This document shows, one piece after another, positions 5,277 through 13,300 of a stretch of 20,910 nucleotides of DNA (its first letter is position 1; each line of letters opens with the position of its first letter). Origin of the DNA: a virus; IMG/VR virus record IMGVR_UViG_3300004461_000262, positions 1 to 20,910 of that record, one strand, 5' to 3'. The notes beneath the pieces are model-generated. The model ran no database searches. It saw only the letters and a program-made list of their open reading frames with translations, and had not been told where the DNA came from. The position numbers and the translations under genes are program-made.

Positions 5277-6413
5277 ATGTGGATAATACCAAAGAACTTA
5301 CACACCTCTCGCTATGTAGCGGATATGAAGGGATTGGGCGTGGACTGCGAGCAGTTTTCCCAACTCTCAGAGAACTCGCTTATGTGGAGATCGAAACCTA
5401 CTGCATCGCCAACCTGGTCAAAGAGATGGAAACGGGTGTCTTGGATACAGCACCTATCTTCTCTAATCTTAAAACCTTCCCATACAGAAAGTTTCGTGGA
5501 AAGGTGGACATCCTCTCTGGAGGCTTCCCCTGCCAGCCTTTCTCAAATGCGGGATCGCGTCGCGGAACTGAAGACCCAAGACATCTGTTCCCTTACATCC
5601 GAGACGGAATTAGAGAGTGCAAACCTAGAATTGTTTGGCTCGAAAATGTTGAAGGAATTATCTCAGCAAAAACAGCCGAAGGAGAATCGGTTCTCCAATA
5701 TGTCCTCCGAGAACTGGAAGGACTGGGTTATATCGCAGAGGCAGGAGTATTCTCAGCGAGTGAAGTTGGCGCACCTCACCAAAGAAAAAGGGTCTTCATC
5801 TTGGGCTACTCCAAACACGATGGACACACTACCACCAAGGAGTTACGAAGCCGCGATGAGACAAGCGACGACAAGTCGAAAGGGCAGAACAGATCCGTCG
5901 AACTTGAGGGAGCAAGTGGACGAAACGTCGGTGCAAGCCTACAAGGATGCGATAAACTTTCCGACACCGAGAACATCGGATGCGGAGGGCGGTCGGATCG
6001 AGACGGTGATAGAGGACGGAGTATTCAAGAGCAAGAGGCACAAGAGCAACCAGACCTTTGGAGCCAAGCTGAGGGATGCGGTGGAAACTCACGAGGAGCA
6101 GAAGAAGTGGGCAACGCCAAGAGCGAGGGATTACAAGGGTGGCTACAGACCAGAGAGTATGATCCGCAAGGATGGCAAGAGCAGGATGGATGCCCTGCCC
6201 CAGATGGTAGAATACGATCCATCGAGCCGTCCAACTACCGATTCCCCAGTAGACCTGGAGAGCGTCAACAAGAATGGGAAGCACCAAGAGTCACCGCCAA
6301 ATCTTCAGAGATCAAGCGGACAGTTAAACCCAGATTGGGTGGAGCAGCTAATGGGTCTAACCATAGGATCGACAGACTTAGGCTCTTGGGGAACGGAGTT
6401 GTCCCACAAGTAG
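5277..6413 (+). CDS. Overlapping-frame phage protein (378 aa) inside the methyltransferase gene
   Basis: A second frame, offset from the methyltransferase, stays open for 378 codons from ATG 5277, two bases before the methyltransferase GTG and four bases after AAGGA. It contains three similar modules, SSWATPNTMD (174-183), FPTPRTSDAEGG (228-239) and WATPRARDYKGG (278-289), then LNPDWVEQLMGL (350-361). From memory these resemble phage hypothetical proteins with TP-x-x-x-D repeats and an LNPxWVExLMG end, whose frames also accompany Dcm genes. The modules fall opposite LGYSKHDG, LSDTENIGCGG and VGNAKSEGLQGW of the methyltransferase. Either it is a true dual-coded protein or a persistent shadow of a conserved enzyme; I lean slightly towards real. 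Function unknown. Confidence 0.5.
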   Translation: MWIIPKNLHTSRYVADMKGLGVDCEQFSQLSENSLMWRSKPTASPTWSKRWKRVSWIQHLSSLILKPSHTESFVERWTSSLEASPASLSQMRDRVAELKTQDICSLTSETELESANLELFGSKMLKELSQQKQPKENRFSNMSSENWKDWVISQRQEYSQRVKLAHLTKEKGSSSWATPNTMDTLPPRSYEAAMRQATTSRKGRTDPSNLREQVDETSVQAYKDAINFPTPRTSDAEGGRIETVIEDGVFKSKRHKSNQTFGAKLRDAVETHEEQKKWATPRARDYKGGYRPESMIRKDGKSRMDALPQMVEYDPSSRPTTDSPVDLESVNKNGKHQESPPNLQRSSGQLNPDWVEQLMGLTIGSTDLGSWGTELSHK

Positions 6414-6457
6414 CTACAAAGGCTTTCGTCACTTTATTTACTAGGTTATATGAATGA
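5279..6457 (+). CDS. DNA (cytosine-5-)-methyltransferase, orphan phage type
   Basis: The 392-residue enzyme would transfer methyl from S-adenosylmethionine to C5 of cytosine. Visible motifs: I, SLCSGYEGIGRG (11-22, AdoMet binding); IV, GGFPCQPFS with catalytic Cys 85; VI, VWLENVEG (119-126); VIII, GAPHQRKRVFILG (164-176); X, GNGVVPQVA (about 371-379). Residues about 180-340, between VIII and X, are hydrophilic and Gly/Arg/Glu-rich instead of a clear target-recognition domain, and this stretch is more GC-rich than its surroundings. GTG 5279 is chosen with AAGGA six bases upstream; the upstream TTG at 5234 lacks support. No cognate endonuclease is adjacent, so it probably protects phage DNA from host restriction or marks its own sites. 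Confidence 0.9.
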   Translation: MDNTKELTHLSLCSGYEGIGRGLRAVFPTLRELAYVEIETYCIANLVKEMETGVLDTAPIFSNLKTFPYRKFRGKVDILSGGFPCQPFSNAGSRRGTEDPRHLFPYIRDGIRECKPRIVWLENVEGIISAKTAEGESVLQYVLRELEGLGYIAEAGVFSASEVGAPHQRKRVFILGYSKHDGHTTTKELRSRDETSDDKSKGQNRSVELEGASGRNVGASLQGCDKLSDTENIGCGGRSDRDGDRGRSIQEQEAQEQPDLWSQAEGCGGNSRGAEEVGNAKSEGLQGWLQTREYDPQGWQEQDGCPAPDGRIRSIEPSNYRFPSRPGERQQEWEAPRVTAKSSEIKRTVKPRLGGAANGSNHRIDRLRLLGNGVVPQVATKAFVTLFTRLYE

Positions 6458-6641
6458 ATATAAAATAACCATACGGAGAGACGACATCCCAGCTAACAAT
6501 CTACAGGAATCTGACAAGTGGGCTAATGATGAAAATCAAGCCCTAGCTTATATTTTTAAAAACAGATTGAGAAAAGACGGGATCGGAACTCTAAGAAAAG
6601 GTGGATGTGCAAAATTAATATCAATAAAAAGGATAAAATGA
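6450..6641 (+). CDS. Hypothetical protein, 63 aa
   Basis: Not recognised. The ATG overlaps the end of the methyltransferase gene by 8 nt and the stop overlaps the next start as ATGA, the compact arrangement seen throughout this operon. The product is basic, with strand-like N-terminus (EYKITIRRDD), a central helix (ENQALAYIFKNRL) and a Lys/Arg-rich end (LRKGGCAKLISIKRIK), compatible with a small nucleic-acid-binding protein, though nothing proves it. Shine-Dalgarno is weak (AGG), so coupling is probable. Confidence 0.55.
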   Translation: MNEYKITIRRDDIPANNLQESDKWANDENQALAYIFKNRLRKDGIGTLRKGGCAKLISIKRIK

Positions 6642-7012
6642 AAAAAGAAATAAATGTAAACAGGGGAGAGTTTTTTCTCCACAAGGGAAGGATGCTTCGA
6701 TTCAAAGGAACTAAGAGACTATCGGATAGAATGAATTATTCGTTTGAAGACTGGAGATTTGCGGGCGGTATGGTCTTGTCTATATTTCACAGCGAAGAGG
6801 ACGAGAAGAAAGCGTTTGATAAAATAGTTGATTGGGGTCAGAAAAAAATGCTTGATAATAACCGACGCTTGGATAAAAAAAAGGAAATCCTTAATATAAT
6901 GTCTAACCCAATAACCTGCCCTGCGATTATTGATGGATGGGAGAAAGCCAAAAAAGAACAAGACCAAGAGGTATATAAATTCTATGAAAGGAATCCACAA
7001 ATAAATGATTAA
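6638..7012 (+). CDS. Hypothetical protein, 124 aa
   Basis: ATG 6638 is preferred over the in-frame ATG at 6605 because AAAAGGA lies just upstream and the start then overlaps the previous stop as ATGA. The protein has a basic, strand-rich N-terminal half (GEFFLHKGRMLRFKGTKRL) and a charged helical C-terminal half (DKKKEILNIMSNPITCPAIIDGWEKAKKEQDQEVYKFYE). No catalytic motif, membrane helix or signal peptide is visible. No family assigned. Confidence 0.6.
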   Translation: MKKEINVNRGEFFLHKGRMLRFKGTKRLSDRMNYSFEDWRFAGGMVLSIFHSEEDEKKAFDKIVDWGQKKMLDNNRRLDKKKEILNIMSNPITCPAIIDGWEKAKKEQDQEVYKFYERNPQIND

Positions 7013-7322
7013 TAACGATTACGACGCAATCGGCAGAAATTCTATAAGTAGCTTTATGACTTGGGCAGCAGACAGAATAGAGAGGGAATTTTTGGAGAAC
7101 GAGAAGGTGGCGAGAGAATCCGGGGGCATAGATTTTATGCCTTCAGCCAAAAACGTCCAAGGCAGAAGGGTGGTCACCAAGGAAAAGTTACATATTATCA
7201 AATCAATCGAAGAGATGAGAGAGAAGGGCTACACGGTAAAGTATGGTTGTGAGCAGATGGGAATACACTCCTGCACCTTTAGCAGGTGGAAGGCTCTGTT
7301 AAAGGAGGAGGGTCTTCTTTGA
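7005..7322 (+). CDS. Helix-turn-helix DNA-binding protein candidate, 105 aa
   Basis: Residues 58-103 (VTKEKLHIIKSIEEMREKG, then YTVKYGCEQMGIHSCTFSRWKALLKEEG) have the form of a helix-turn-helix of the transposase/MerR-like winged type: a helix, a turn at GIHS and a recognition helix containing TFSRWK. The first 50 residues form a polar helical segment. The gene overlaps its neighbours by 8 nt at the start and by TTGA at the stop. It may be a small regulator, and it is a candidate ligand for the GGGTNACCC palindromes, though nothing in the sequence ties the two. AAAGGA lies 12 bases before ATG. Confidence 0.55.
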   Translation: MINNDYDAIGRNSISSFMTWAADRIEREFLENEKVARESGGIDFMPSAKNVQGRRVVTKEKLHIIKSIEEMREKGYTVKYGCEQMGIHSCTFSRWKALLKEEGLL

Positions 7323-7765
7323 AATATATACCATATACCAAGATTGCAAAGTTCCGTAAGGAGAACAAGCCAGACCAATGCCCCATTTTTGAATGCTCGC
7401 TAGAAGATGCCGTTCTGGATCACAACCACGATACTGGGATGGTTCGAGGAGTGCTTCATAGGCAATCTAATTCCTGGCTGGGAAAGATAGAAAACTCTTG
7501 GAAAAGATTTGGGTCTTGTGCCTCGGTCGATCTTTCATCTGCCTTGAAGAACGTATGTGCATATATAGACAAAGGAGATATGGATTATCTGCACCCTAGG
7601 GGTCTTAGGCAAATAATTTCACGGTTTAATAGATCGAGTAAAGAAGAGCAGGTAAACATACTCAAAAAAAATAAATGCTCCGAAATGCAAATTAGTTCTT
7701 GCAACAGCACTTCCGATAGGTCTTTGTTGTATCGAACCTCTTTAATCAAGAGAAAGTATAAATAA
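7319..7765 (+). CDS. Recombination endonuclease VII-like (His-Me finger) nuclease, 148 aa
   Basis: The motif CPIFECSLEDAVLDHNHDTGMVRGVLHRQSN (split about residues 21-51) matches endonuclease VII-type nucleases: first metal-site cysteines C21 and C26, catalytic DHNH (34-37), TGxVRG, and the Asn 51/Leu 54 helix. In the usual family the segment after VRG carries further zinc-binding cysteines; here it reads LHRQSN, so that pair is missing. The enzyme would cleave branched DNA such as Holliday junctions. Start TTG 7319 is chosen: it has AAAGGAGGAGGG upstream and overlaps the previous stop as TTGA; an in-frame GTG at 7286 lacks comparable support. It precedes the ERF gene by 2 nt. Confidence 0.75.
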   Translation: MKYIPYTKIAKFRKENKPDQCPIFECSLEDAVLDHNHDTGMVRGVLHRQSNSWLGKIENSWKRFGSCASVDLSSALKNVCAYIDKGDMDYLHPRGLRQIISRFNRSSKEEQVNILKKNKCSEMQISSCNSTSDRSLLYRTSLIKRKYK

Positions 7766-7767
7766 TT

Positions 7768-8259
7768 ATGGACAAGCCAAAAAAGACAGTAACAAAAAAG
7801 TTGACTATACGTCACAAAATGCAGGGGATACAATCCTCTTTGAAAGCTCCTAAGGGGCAGACTAATAACTTCGGTAACTACAACTATCGATCTGCAGAAG
7901 GTATACTATCAGCACTAAAGCCTTTATTGGGCGAGTGGTGCTGTATTCTTGTCAGCCAAGACCAGATGGTAGAGATGGGCGGTAGGGTATATGTGCAGAC
8001 AACATCCACCTTGACTGATGTGGATACGGGTGATTTCATTTCCACGACCGGGCTTGCCAAGGAAGCGGAAAACAAGAAAGGTATGGATGATGCTCAGATT
8101 ACTGGTAGTGCCGCATCCTACAGCTTGAAGCGAGCATTAGGCAATCTCTTCTGCATTTCAGATTCTTCGTTAGACCCAGATGCAACTAATACGCACGGAA
8201 AGTCCAACGCAACCAAAACAACAACTCGGAGAGTTCAACAACTCGACGACATCATATAA
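7768..8259 (+). CDS. erf: ERF-family single-strand annealing protein
   Basis: The 163-residue protein contains the ERF signature: NNFGNYNYRSAEGILSALKPLL (33-54), the VYVQTTSTLTDVDTG strand region (74-88), and GMDDAQITGSAASYSLKRALGNLFCISD (105-132). ERF proteins (type P22 Erf) form rings on single-stranded DNA and anneal complementary strands in phage recombination and circularisation. Its C-terminal 30 residues are polar and probably disordered. It lies between endonuclease VII and the SSB-like small protein, completing a recombination module. No strong Shine-Dalgarno; the 2-nt gap suggests coupling to the upstream gene. Confidence 0.9.
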   Translation: MDKPKKTVTKKLTIRHKMQGIQSSLKAPKGQTNNFGNYNYRSAEGILSALKPLLGEWCCILVSQDQMVEMGGRVYVQTTSTLTDVDTGDFISTTGLAKEAENKKGMDDAQITGSAASYSLKRALGNLFCISDSSLDPDATNTHGKSNATKTTTRRVQQLDDII

Positions 8260-8267
8260 TACTAACT

Positions 8268-8507
8268 ATGGCTCAATACGATGATACAAACTCGTTTGCC
8301 TTGTTTCCGAACAAGAACAAACAGAACGAAGGTCAACCAGACGTAACTGGCAAAATCAACATCGATGGCGTTGAAAAACGCTTGGCAGGTTGGAAGAAGC
8401 AGTCCAAGACTGGAGTGAGCTTCATTAGCGGAAAGGTGTCCGACTTCCAAGAGAAGAAGGAACAACCTAAGGCTGCCGTTGAAGCGGACGACGTAATGCC
8501 GTTCTAA
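8268..8507 (+). CDS. Small protein with SSB-like acidic C-terminal tip, 79 aa
   Basis: The core FALFPNKNKQNEGQPDVTGKINIDG, then KRLAGWKKQSKTGVSFISGKV, resembles small phage proteins made of short beta-strands (common type, unnamed here). It ends ADDVMPF, close to the acidic DDDIPF-type tail by which single-stranded DNA-binding proteins recruit partners. Together with the adjacent ERF gene this suggests a role on single-stranded DNA or as an adaptor for host SSB-interacting proteins; inference only. The gene is followed directly by an intrinsic terminator. Confidence 0.65.
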   Translation: MAQYDDTNSFALFPNKNKQNEGQPDVTGKINIDGVEKRLAGWKKQSKTGVSFISGKVSDFQEKKEQPKAAVEADDVMPF

Positions 8508-8513
8508 TTAACT

Positions 8514-8543
8514 TAGCCCCTCAGAGATGGGGGGCTATTTTTT
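8514..8543 (+). terminator. Intrinsic terminator after the recombination genes
   Basis: TAGCCCC (8514-8520) pairs with GGGGCTA (8531-8537) around an unpaired loop of about ten bases (TCAGAGATGG), followed by six T residues. It begins a few bases after the stop codon of the small acidic-tail protein and before the helicase ribosome binding site. Confidence 0.8.
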
Positions 8544-8579
8544 ATAGTTAAACTAAAAGGATGAACAAAAGGAAAAAGG

Positions 8580-9902
8580 ATGAGCAACAAGGACGTTTTA
8601 CAGCCGCACGACATTGAGTCAGAGCGAGTCATTATAGCATCTTGCCTTACGGATGGGCAAGATACATTTGATAGAATTTCAGCCGTAATCAGTAAGGAAG
8701 ATTTTTACGATACGGCTTGCAAGATACTATATGAAGCAATCATAGAGCTTGCCAACGAGAGTAAGCCTCTAGACGAAATAACGGCTTATGACAAGGTAAG
8801 GGAAAACAACAAGGAAAACGCTATAGGCGGTTTACCTGGACTCTACGCTACTATGCACTACGCACAGTCATATCCTGTAGCTATGGCTGCATCTGAGATT
8901 GTCAAAGAGAGGTCACAGGCTAGAGACATCCTTAAAGCGTCTAGATTAGCCATAGAATCCATTTTGACTGGAGTCAAGGCAGATGTGGTGTGCAGCGACA
9001 TAGACAGCCATATACGCAAGATAAGCGACAGCAATGACAAGTCAGTAAACGTCAAGCAAGCCTCTACTGATCTAAAAAACAAGCTCACCCAGATGGATAG
9101 GGGTGAATACGTCTTTGACACTCTAAGCACTGGCATCGATCATCTGGACGCAAAGCTGGATGAAGGTGGTATCGGCAACGGGGAAGTATTTGTTATATCG
9201 GCTCCAACGTCTTGCGGAAAGAGCCAACTGGCTCTTAATATCGTTTTAAGATCCGCTGTTATGGATAACAAGCCAATAGGCATATTTAGCTTTGAGATGC
9301 CTACAGAGCAACTGACTAAAAGAATCCTGCAAACTGCCAGTGCTGTAAATCTCAGGAGGTTTAGGGATCAGGTGGTGACGCAACAGGAAAGGGATCAAGT
9401 TTATAAGGTTCTAGAGAAGGTCGAGCAAGCTCCTATCTATGTAGAAAATTACGTGCGTGGCATTGGCGATTTGCGCTCCAAGGCTAGGGCAATGAAAAGG
9501 AAGCACGGGATAAAAGCCTTAGTCATTGACTACCTGCAACTTATACCATATGATACAAAGATGTCCAAGAATGACGGGATTGCTTACATCTCGCACGGCA
9601 TTAAGCAGCTTGCCATAGAGCTTAATATACCCATTATTCTCCTTGCTCAAGTTAATCGTGAAGGCGCTAGGCGTGACAGTGGTCTTAACATCCACGACCT
9701 AAAAGATTCTGGAGATATCGAGAATGATGCGGATGTCATCTTGCTAATGTGGGCAAAGGGTGGAGACTTAAATGAGTGCAAGGTGTTTGACGCTGAATAT
9801 CCTTACATAGAACTAAATTACAAAATAGCTAAAAACCGGGAGGGTGAGCGTGACCTAACTGGCAAATTCAAATTCATCAACAATATAGGAAGATTCCAAT
9901 AA
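8580..9902 (+). CDS. dnaB: Replicative DNA helicase, DnaB family
   Basis: The 440-residue protein has a DnaB-like N-terminal domain (about 5-110: HDIESERVIIAS, FYDTACKILYEAI) and a RecA-type motor domain: Walker A APTSCGKS (208-215), FSFEM with Glu 239 (H1a), Walker B LVIDYLQLI (314-322, Asp 317), AQVNRE with Gln 357, and LKDSGDIENDADVILLM (374-390). It would unwind the phage fork as a hexamer. Walker A uses Thr-Ser-Cys where many relatives have Pro-Ser-Met. ATG 8580 has AAAAGGA six bases upstream. It follows a terminator, so it may have its own transcript or receive read-through. Length is close to normal for the family. Confidence 0.92.
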   Translation: MSNKDVLQPHDIESERVIIASCLTDGQDTFDRISAVISKEDFYDTACKILYEAIIELANESKPLDEITAYDKVRENNKENAIGGLPGLYATMHYAQSYPVAMAASEIVKERSQARDILKASRLAIESILTGVKADVVCSDIDSHIRKISDSNDKSVNVKQASTDLKNKLTQMDRGEYVFDTLSTGIDHLDAKLDEGGIGNGEVFVISAPTSCGKSQLALNIVLRSAVMDNKPIGIFSFEMPTEQLTKRILQTASAVNLRRFRDQVVTQQERDQVYKVLEKVEQAPIYVENYVRGIGDLRSKARAMKRKHGIKALVIDYLQLIPYDTKMSKNDGIAYISHGIKQLAIELNIPIILLAQVNREGARRDSGLNIHDLKDSGDIENDADVILLMWAKGGDLNECKVFDAEYPYIELNYKIAKNREGERDLTGKFKFINNIGRFQ

Positions 9903-10097
9903 ATGACCGAAATCGTAAGACAAGTAATTAACGCTAGAAGCGAAAAAATATTAACTGCTGGATTAGATGCTATGGCTAAGTGCTGCGATGCACTTACTGA
10001 GCAAAATAAACAGCTTAACCTTGACATAGGTGGGCTGAAAACTAAGATTCGTAATCTAGAGATTAGACTTTTGGCTAACCAAGAGGAGAGGGAATAA
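9903..10097 (+). CDS. Coiled-coil protein, 64 aa
   Basis: The ATG follows the helicase stop codon directly, with GGAAG upstream inside the helicase gene, so the two are probably co-translated. The product is mostly helical; residues about 32-62 (LTEQNKQLNLDIGGLKTKIRNLEIRLLANQ) have the heptad-like Leu/Ile spacing of a coiled coil. Two adjacent cysteines lie at 27-28. Could be a helicase accessory or a small oligomerisation partner; no family recognised. Confidence 0.6.
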   Translation: MTEIVRQVINARSEKILTAGLDAMAKCCDALTEQNKQLNLDIGGLKTKIRNLEIRLLANQEERE

Positions 10098-10177
10098 AAG
10101 TATAGGGTTAGAAGTTTTTCGTCCTTTCTTCTTTCCCATTACACTTCCCGCCTTTTGGTTAGCCCCTTTTTCTCCAA

Positions 10178-10254
<77 letters not shown>

Positions 10255-10279
10255 ATAGCATTACGAGTAAACAATCATT

Positions 10280-10311
10280 AAAGGGTAGCCTCAAAAGGGT
10301 TACCCTTTTTT
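10280..10311. terminator. Bidirectional terminator between convergent blocks, built on the palindrome
   Basis: AAAGGGTA (10280-10287) pairs with TACCCTTT (10301-10308) followed by T run for plus-strand transcripts. Inside lies the perfect 17-base palindrome AAAAGGGTTACCCTTTT (10293-10309), which can form AAAAGGG-TTA-CCCTTTT in either direction. It sits after the tRNA and five bases before the stop codon side of the first minus-strand gene, so it can stop both operons. The core is the GGGTNACCC repeat. Confidence 0.75.
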
Positions 10312-10315
10312 GCGT

Positions 10316-13300
10316 TTACTTGAGTAGACCAGAGGCTTCTACTTCTGCGTCCGAAGCCAATTCGCTCATTCTGCCAATTAACCTTGGGTCTTCTGAAGCC
10401 ATTTGTGTAAATAACTGGAACGCATTGTCTGAGCTATAAATGGCTGGCAACATAGATAACGTAAAGTCACTAGGTCTTCCAGCATTAACAAAATTAACAT
10501 AATTCTCATTGGCTAAAGCTATACCCAAAAACTTGTTGATTGGGACATCTAGATTTACACCAAGTATTACCCTAGGCATTACTTTGCTTGCGGCTGATCC
10601 GCCTCTAGCAATGAATTGACCTTGGTTTGCTTTAAGCAGTCCAGTAGTATAAATCTGATTTTCCCTGCCAACCCGGTCTAGTATTGTAGCAATATCCAAT
10701 ACATCCTGTAGCCCGTCTTCGCCTAATATTTTTAAGGCTACCTCACGAGGAGTAGATTTACTTTTTCTTAAATCTTCAAATATCTTAGCATCTATATCTG
10801 GCAATTTAGAACCACCAAACATTTCTCCCGTTCTCGACCCGGACCCTAAAGATGCTCCATCAAATATCCTTGCTCTTACCGACGCTCTAATGGCTTCCCT
10901 CGCAGGTTCGTCAAGAACGCTCATAAACTGTTCAACGTCCGCAGCACTTTTAAGACTTAGTAGTGCGTTTACCATACTGTTCGTATTGTCCGTACTCAGA
11001 TCGAAGCCCTTTTTCAATAGATCGAAAGCTTCATTTTTTCCTATTGCCTTTACTCTAAGGGATAGACTTGCTTCATCATTTAGTTTTCCTAAAATAATCG
11101 ACTTTTCCGCAGGGGTCATTATTTCAGGACCTGATTCCAACAATTTCTTTAAAGTACTTGGGGTAACGCTTCCACCAATATTCATTCCCAGTAAATCTTT
11201 TGAATATTTACCCGAGTAAACATTAGCAATTTTTTGTAACCTTTTTATTGTTTGCTTGTCAAAAAACTCATCAACCAAGTCATTGTTTTTTAATATGTCT
11301 TTTAATTTTGGTAAACTAATTAATGAGTCCCCTTGGTTTTCAGCTGCATTAAAAATTAAATCAATTGCAGAGTTTCTTATGGTTTGCGAAAATTCTTCTG
11401 GGTCTGGGGCGGCATTTCTAAGAGCAACTAAACCCTGAACCTGACCCTTTCTTGGTCTTAACAGGGCTTCGCTTATTTCGTTTGGGCTTAATTTTGTCTT
11501 AGTATTACCTAAAATACTCTGAAGGTTTCTATCTTCTAATAATGGAAGGCTTTTCTCTTTCCAGAGTTTGTTAGCATCTTTCAAAACATTAAAGGCATCC
11601 GAGTCGGCATCCTTTGCCATACCCTCAAGAAGTCCGTCTAGACCATCAATCATACTTCTTAGTTGTTTCTTGGCTAGGTAATCTCCTCTGGCAGCTTGAC
11701 CATATACCTGGTTTAATTGCTTTTTGGCGTTTACCAAATTTCTAAATGTCAGTTTTAACGGCTCTCCTGGGTCGGTCACTTCTGCTATACCCTCCAACAA
11801 AGGCATAAAGGTCATTTGATCTCCTTCCTGGAAAAGTGCCTTGTAGTCTTCAAACTCAGCTATTTGTTTTAATCTAGCCCTCGCTTGCTTACTTAAATCT
11901 TTAGCCTTGCTTAATTGTATCAAGACATTTTTTGGAATAAATGATCTAATAATTTGATCATTGGCTCCTCCGGGTAATTCCTTTACCAGAGCGTCCATAT
12001 TAATGATGCGTCTAGCGGCAGATAGCATATCAATACCATCTATGTCATCACCCATAGATAGAGCTTCATCGTAGAGAGAATCTACCTGTGCCTTGTTTGT
12101 CCTGAATATATTTAAAACATTGACTTGCAAGTCTTCGCCCAATTCTTTGGATGTCTTGCGCTGCAAGGTTGGAAGTACGTTTTCAGCCAAATTGTCAAAA
12201 TACTTAGATGTGGCTTTTGCCGCCATATCAAAAGATTCATCTCCAAGGTCTAAAGCTGCTTTAGATAAAGCCTTAAAATTGTCTTCTCCTATTCTTGCTA
12301 TTTGTTCAAAGGGAACCTCTTCTCCTTTTACTACCTTAATTATGGTTGAAAGGGCATCGTTGAATGCCATTCTGCCTTGTACCAGAGGAGCCTGCATATC
12401 GTCAGACACACCAGTAACCCTCAGAGCATCAACAACCTCCCCCTCTCGTATAGTTGCATCTGAACCTGCTCGCATTGATGGAGTAGCTTTTTGGGCTATA
12501 TCTACGCCCGTTCTTTGCTCCATTCTCTGCAGAACTTCCAAGAAGTCTTCGTATGTAACATCAGTTCCTCTAACTCCAGGAGCAGTAAATGCCTTTGCAA
12601 CTAGGGTAAACGGTTTTGAAAATCCGTAATCAAATGCTGCTGCAGTTGCACCCCTAGCAGCCGATTGACCAAATTCTATGTCTTTAAATCCAGTGTCAGG
12701 ATTTCCGTCACTAAAGGATTCAATTCCTTCGGAAACAACTTCTCCTCCTGCGGCTCCCAAACCCGCATATGCCGCTCTAGTAGCTACAGGCATTTTTGCT
12801 AACATCCCCGGAGCTGTTGCTCCCGGCAAAAGTAACGATGCACCCAACTCAGCACCTAAAACTACTGCGGGTCTTGCCAAATCTAGAACGTCGCCAAATG
12901 CAGCACCTTGCTCATCTACTAATACTTGCGTGTCACCCTTTTTAACTAGGAATGATGGCTTATTGCCAATGCTAAATTGAGTAACATTATCTTTTCCATA
13001 CCTATCTGCCAAAAAGTCAAACTTGCCCTCCGTGTCCTCTTGGAAGGACAACAAGCTTCTATTCAAAACGTCCCCAAGTCCAGAGCTTATATCAATTTTA
13101 CTTTCATCTACGTCTAAGGCTGAGGATAGATTACTTAACAATCCTTCTTTAATTCTACGATTTCTTTCTGCGCCATACCCAGGGTTTTTCATAGACATAG
13201 GAGAACCGCCCATTGGCATCATAGGCATAAATCCACCAGTTGTTTCTGGTCGCACAAATGGAAGTATGTTTTCTTCCTGTAGCTGAGTATCTATATCTCT

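Noticed and set aside
5829-6287. Antisense open frame of 152 codons in the methyltransferase gene
   Set aside because: It lacks recognisable motifs or a ribosome site and occurs where the GC-rich, dual-coded region has few stops in all frames; unlike the 5277 frame it shows no modular pattern.
8479-8508. Promoter-like TTGAAG-18-TCTAAT before the helicase
   Set aside because: Transcription from it would begin inside the terminator stem at 8514-8543, which makes it an unlikely helicase promoter.
12093-12629. Plus-strand open frame of 178 codons opposite the 1065-aa gene
   Set aside because: Antisense shadow of a large coding gene; no ribosome binding site or familiar motif.
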